A DNA stretch of 64,000 nt from positions 8,168,963 to 8,232,962 of the forward strand of contig JAQFVV010006208.1 in NCBI GenBank assembly GCA_028023455.1. The letters run 5' to 3'. The stretch comes from Epiperipatus broadwayi. Taxonomy: Eukaryota > Onychophora > Udeonychophora > Euonychophora > Peripatidae. How positions within the stretch are numbered: position 1 is the stretch's first letter; the number at the start of each line of letters is the position of its first letter. Under the pieces are notes generated by a model. That model was not told the DNA's origin, ran no database searches, and was given only the letters and a program-made list of their open reading frames with translations. The position numbers and the translations under genes are program-made. Positions 63,797-64,000 of this stretch are shown here, in pieces.

Positions 63797-63942
63797 TGTA
63801 ACGATCCGGAGAAACACTTAACGTCATCTGCACTACGGGGCGCCATCTAGGCATTTGAACCTAGAAAAATTTATAAAATAGGCAGATACGTAAGTCAAAA
63901 AAAAAATTTTTTTTTTTAAATATTTTGGTTCCGGTCGTTACA
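63797..63942. repeat. Possible solo LTR or small terminal repeat
   Basis: Starts TGTAACGATCCGGAG and ends CCGGTCGTTACA, so TGTAACGA/TCGTTACA is an 8-bp inverted end of the TG...CA type. 146 bp, with a GC-rich GCACTACGGGGCGCCATC core. No flanking duplication and no internal region, so only a candidate. Confidence 0.3.
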
Positions 63943-63947
63943 ATGGC

Positions 63948-64000
63948 CCCACAATATGTTGGACTATTTCCATCATCTATCATTAAAGGTTGAATGTCAG
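63948..64000 (-). mobile_element. PLE-D terminus, cut by window end
   Basis: TGTTGGACTATTTCCATCAT and CATTAAAGGTTGAATGTC match the PLE-D end at 51690 and 56215. Confidence 0.7.

Overview
The window looks like gene-poor, AT-rich intergenic DNA from a metazoan nuclear genome, probably an invertebrate. I found no convincing host protein-coding gene. Almost every open frame belongs to a decayed retroelement or is chance. A typical animal intron/exon layout, ribosome binding sites and operons are all absent. CpG decay (CG to TG or CA) between repeat copies suggests a methylated genome.

Four groups of elements build the window. (1) RTE-type non-LTR retrotransposons, all truncated, mostly on the minus strand: 2284-3975, 4425-6148, 14600-16400, 24507-29100 and 39765-41128, with short 3' ends at 22290-22693 and 55763-56104. 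(2) Penelope-like elements with GIY-YIG endonuclease coding. PLE-1 copies lie at 8354-9128, 34237-35104, about 51950-52660 and 60490-61140. PLE-D copies lie at 25194-25668, 50785-51640, 51654-55560, 56205-56524, 59125-59515 and 63948-64000. (3) Short non-autonomous repeats: HHR-A (about 16 loci), HHR-B (about 10 loci, 13 ribozyme copies), and fold-backs G, H and others. (4) tRNA-derived SINEs at 17105, 32086, 34028, 57382, 58061 and 62566, plus a second tRNA-like family at 16556 and 23392.

The main biological result is that the two commonest short families each fold on paper as a type I hammerhead self-cleaving ribozyme. Each has the CUGAUGA core, a paired stem II, GAA, a very short loop-less stem III, a cleavable NUH triplet and a long two-part stem I. 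Base pairs in the stems change together between copies. PLE-D tails and a third small family (HHR-C) carry related, less complete motifs. In one HHR-A copy the ribozyme core is repeated as a 71-bp array. HHR-C has a 57-bp array.

A second result links the families. HHR-A copies, fold-backs G and H, PLE-1 copies and one PLE-D fold-back are each flanked by direct repeats of the same length, 13 bp. This suggests one Penelope-type integration machinery moved all of them. Many copies are head-to-head palindromes, the layout known for Penelope-like elements.

Remaining stretches are AT-rich DNA with microsatellites, tandem duplications and unidentified fold-backs. Two weak leads for something other than repeats are a possible terminal exon at 59663-59885 and a polyadenylated retrocopy at 3096-3436.
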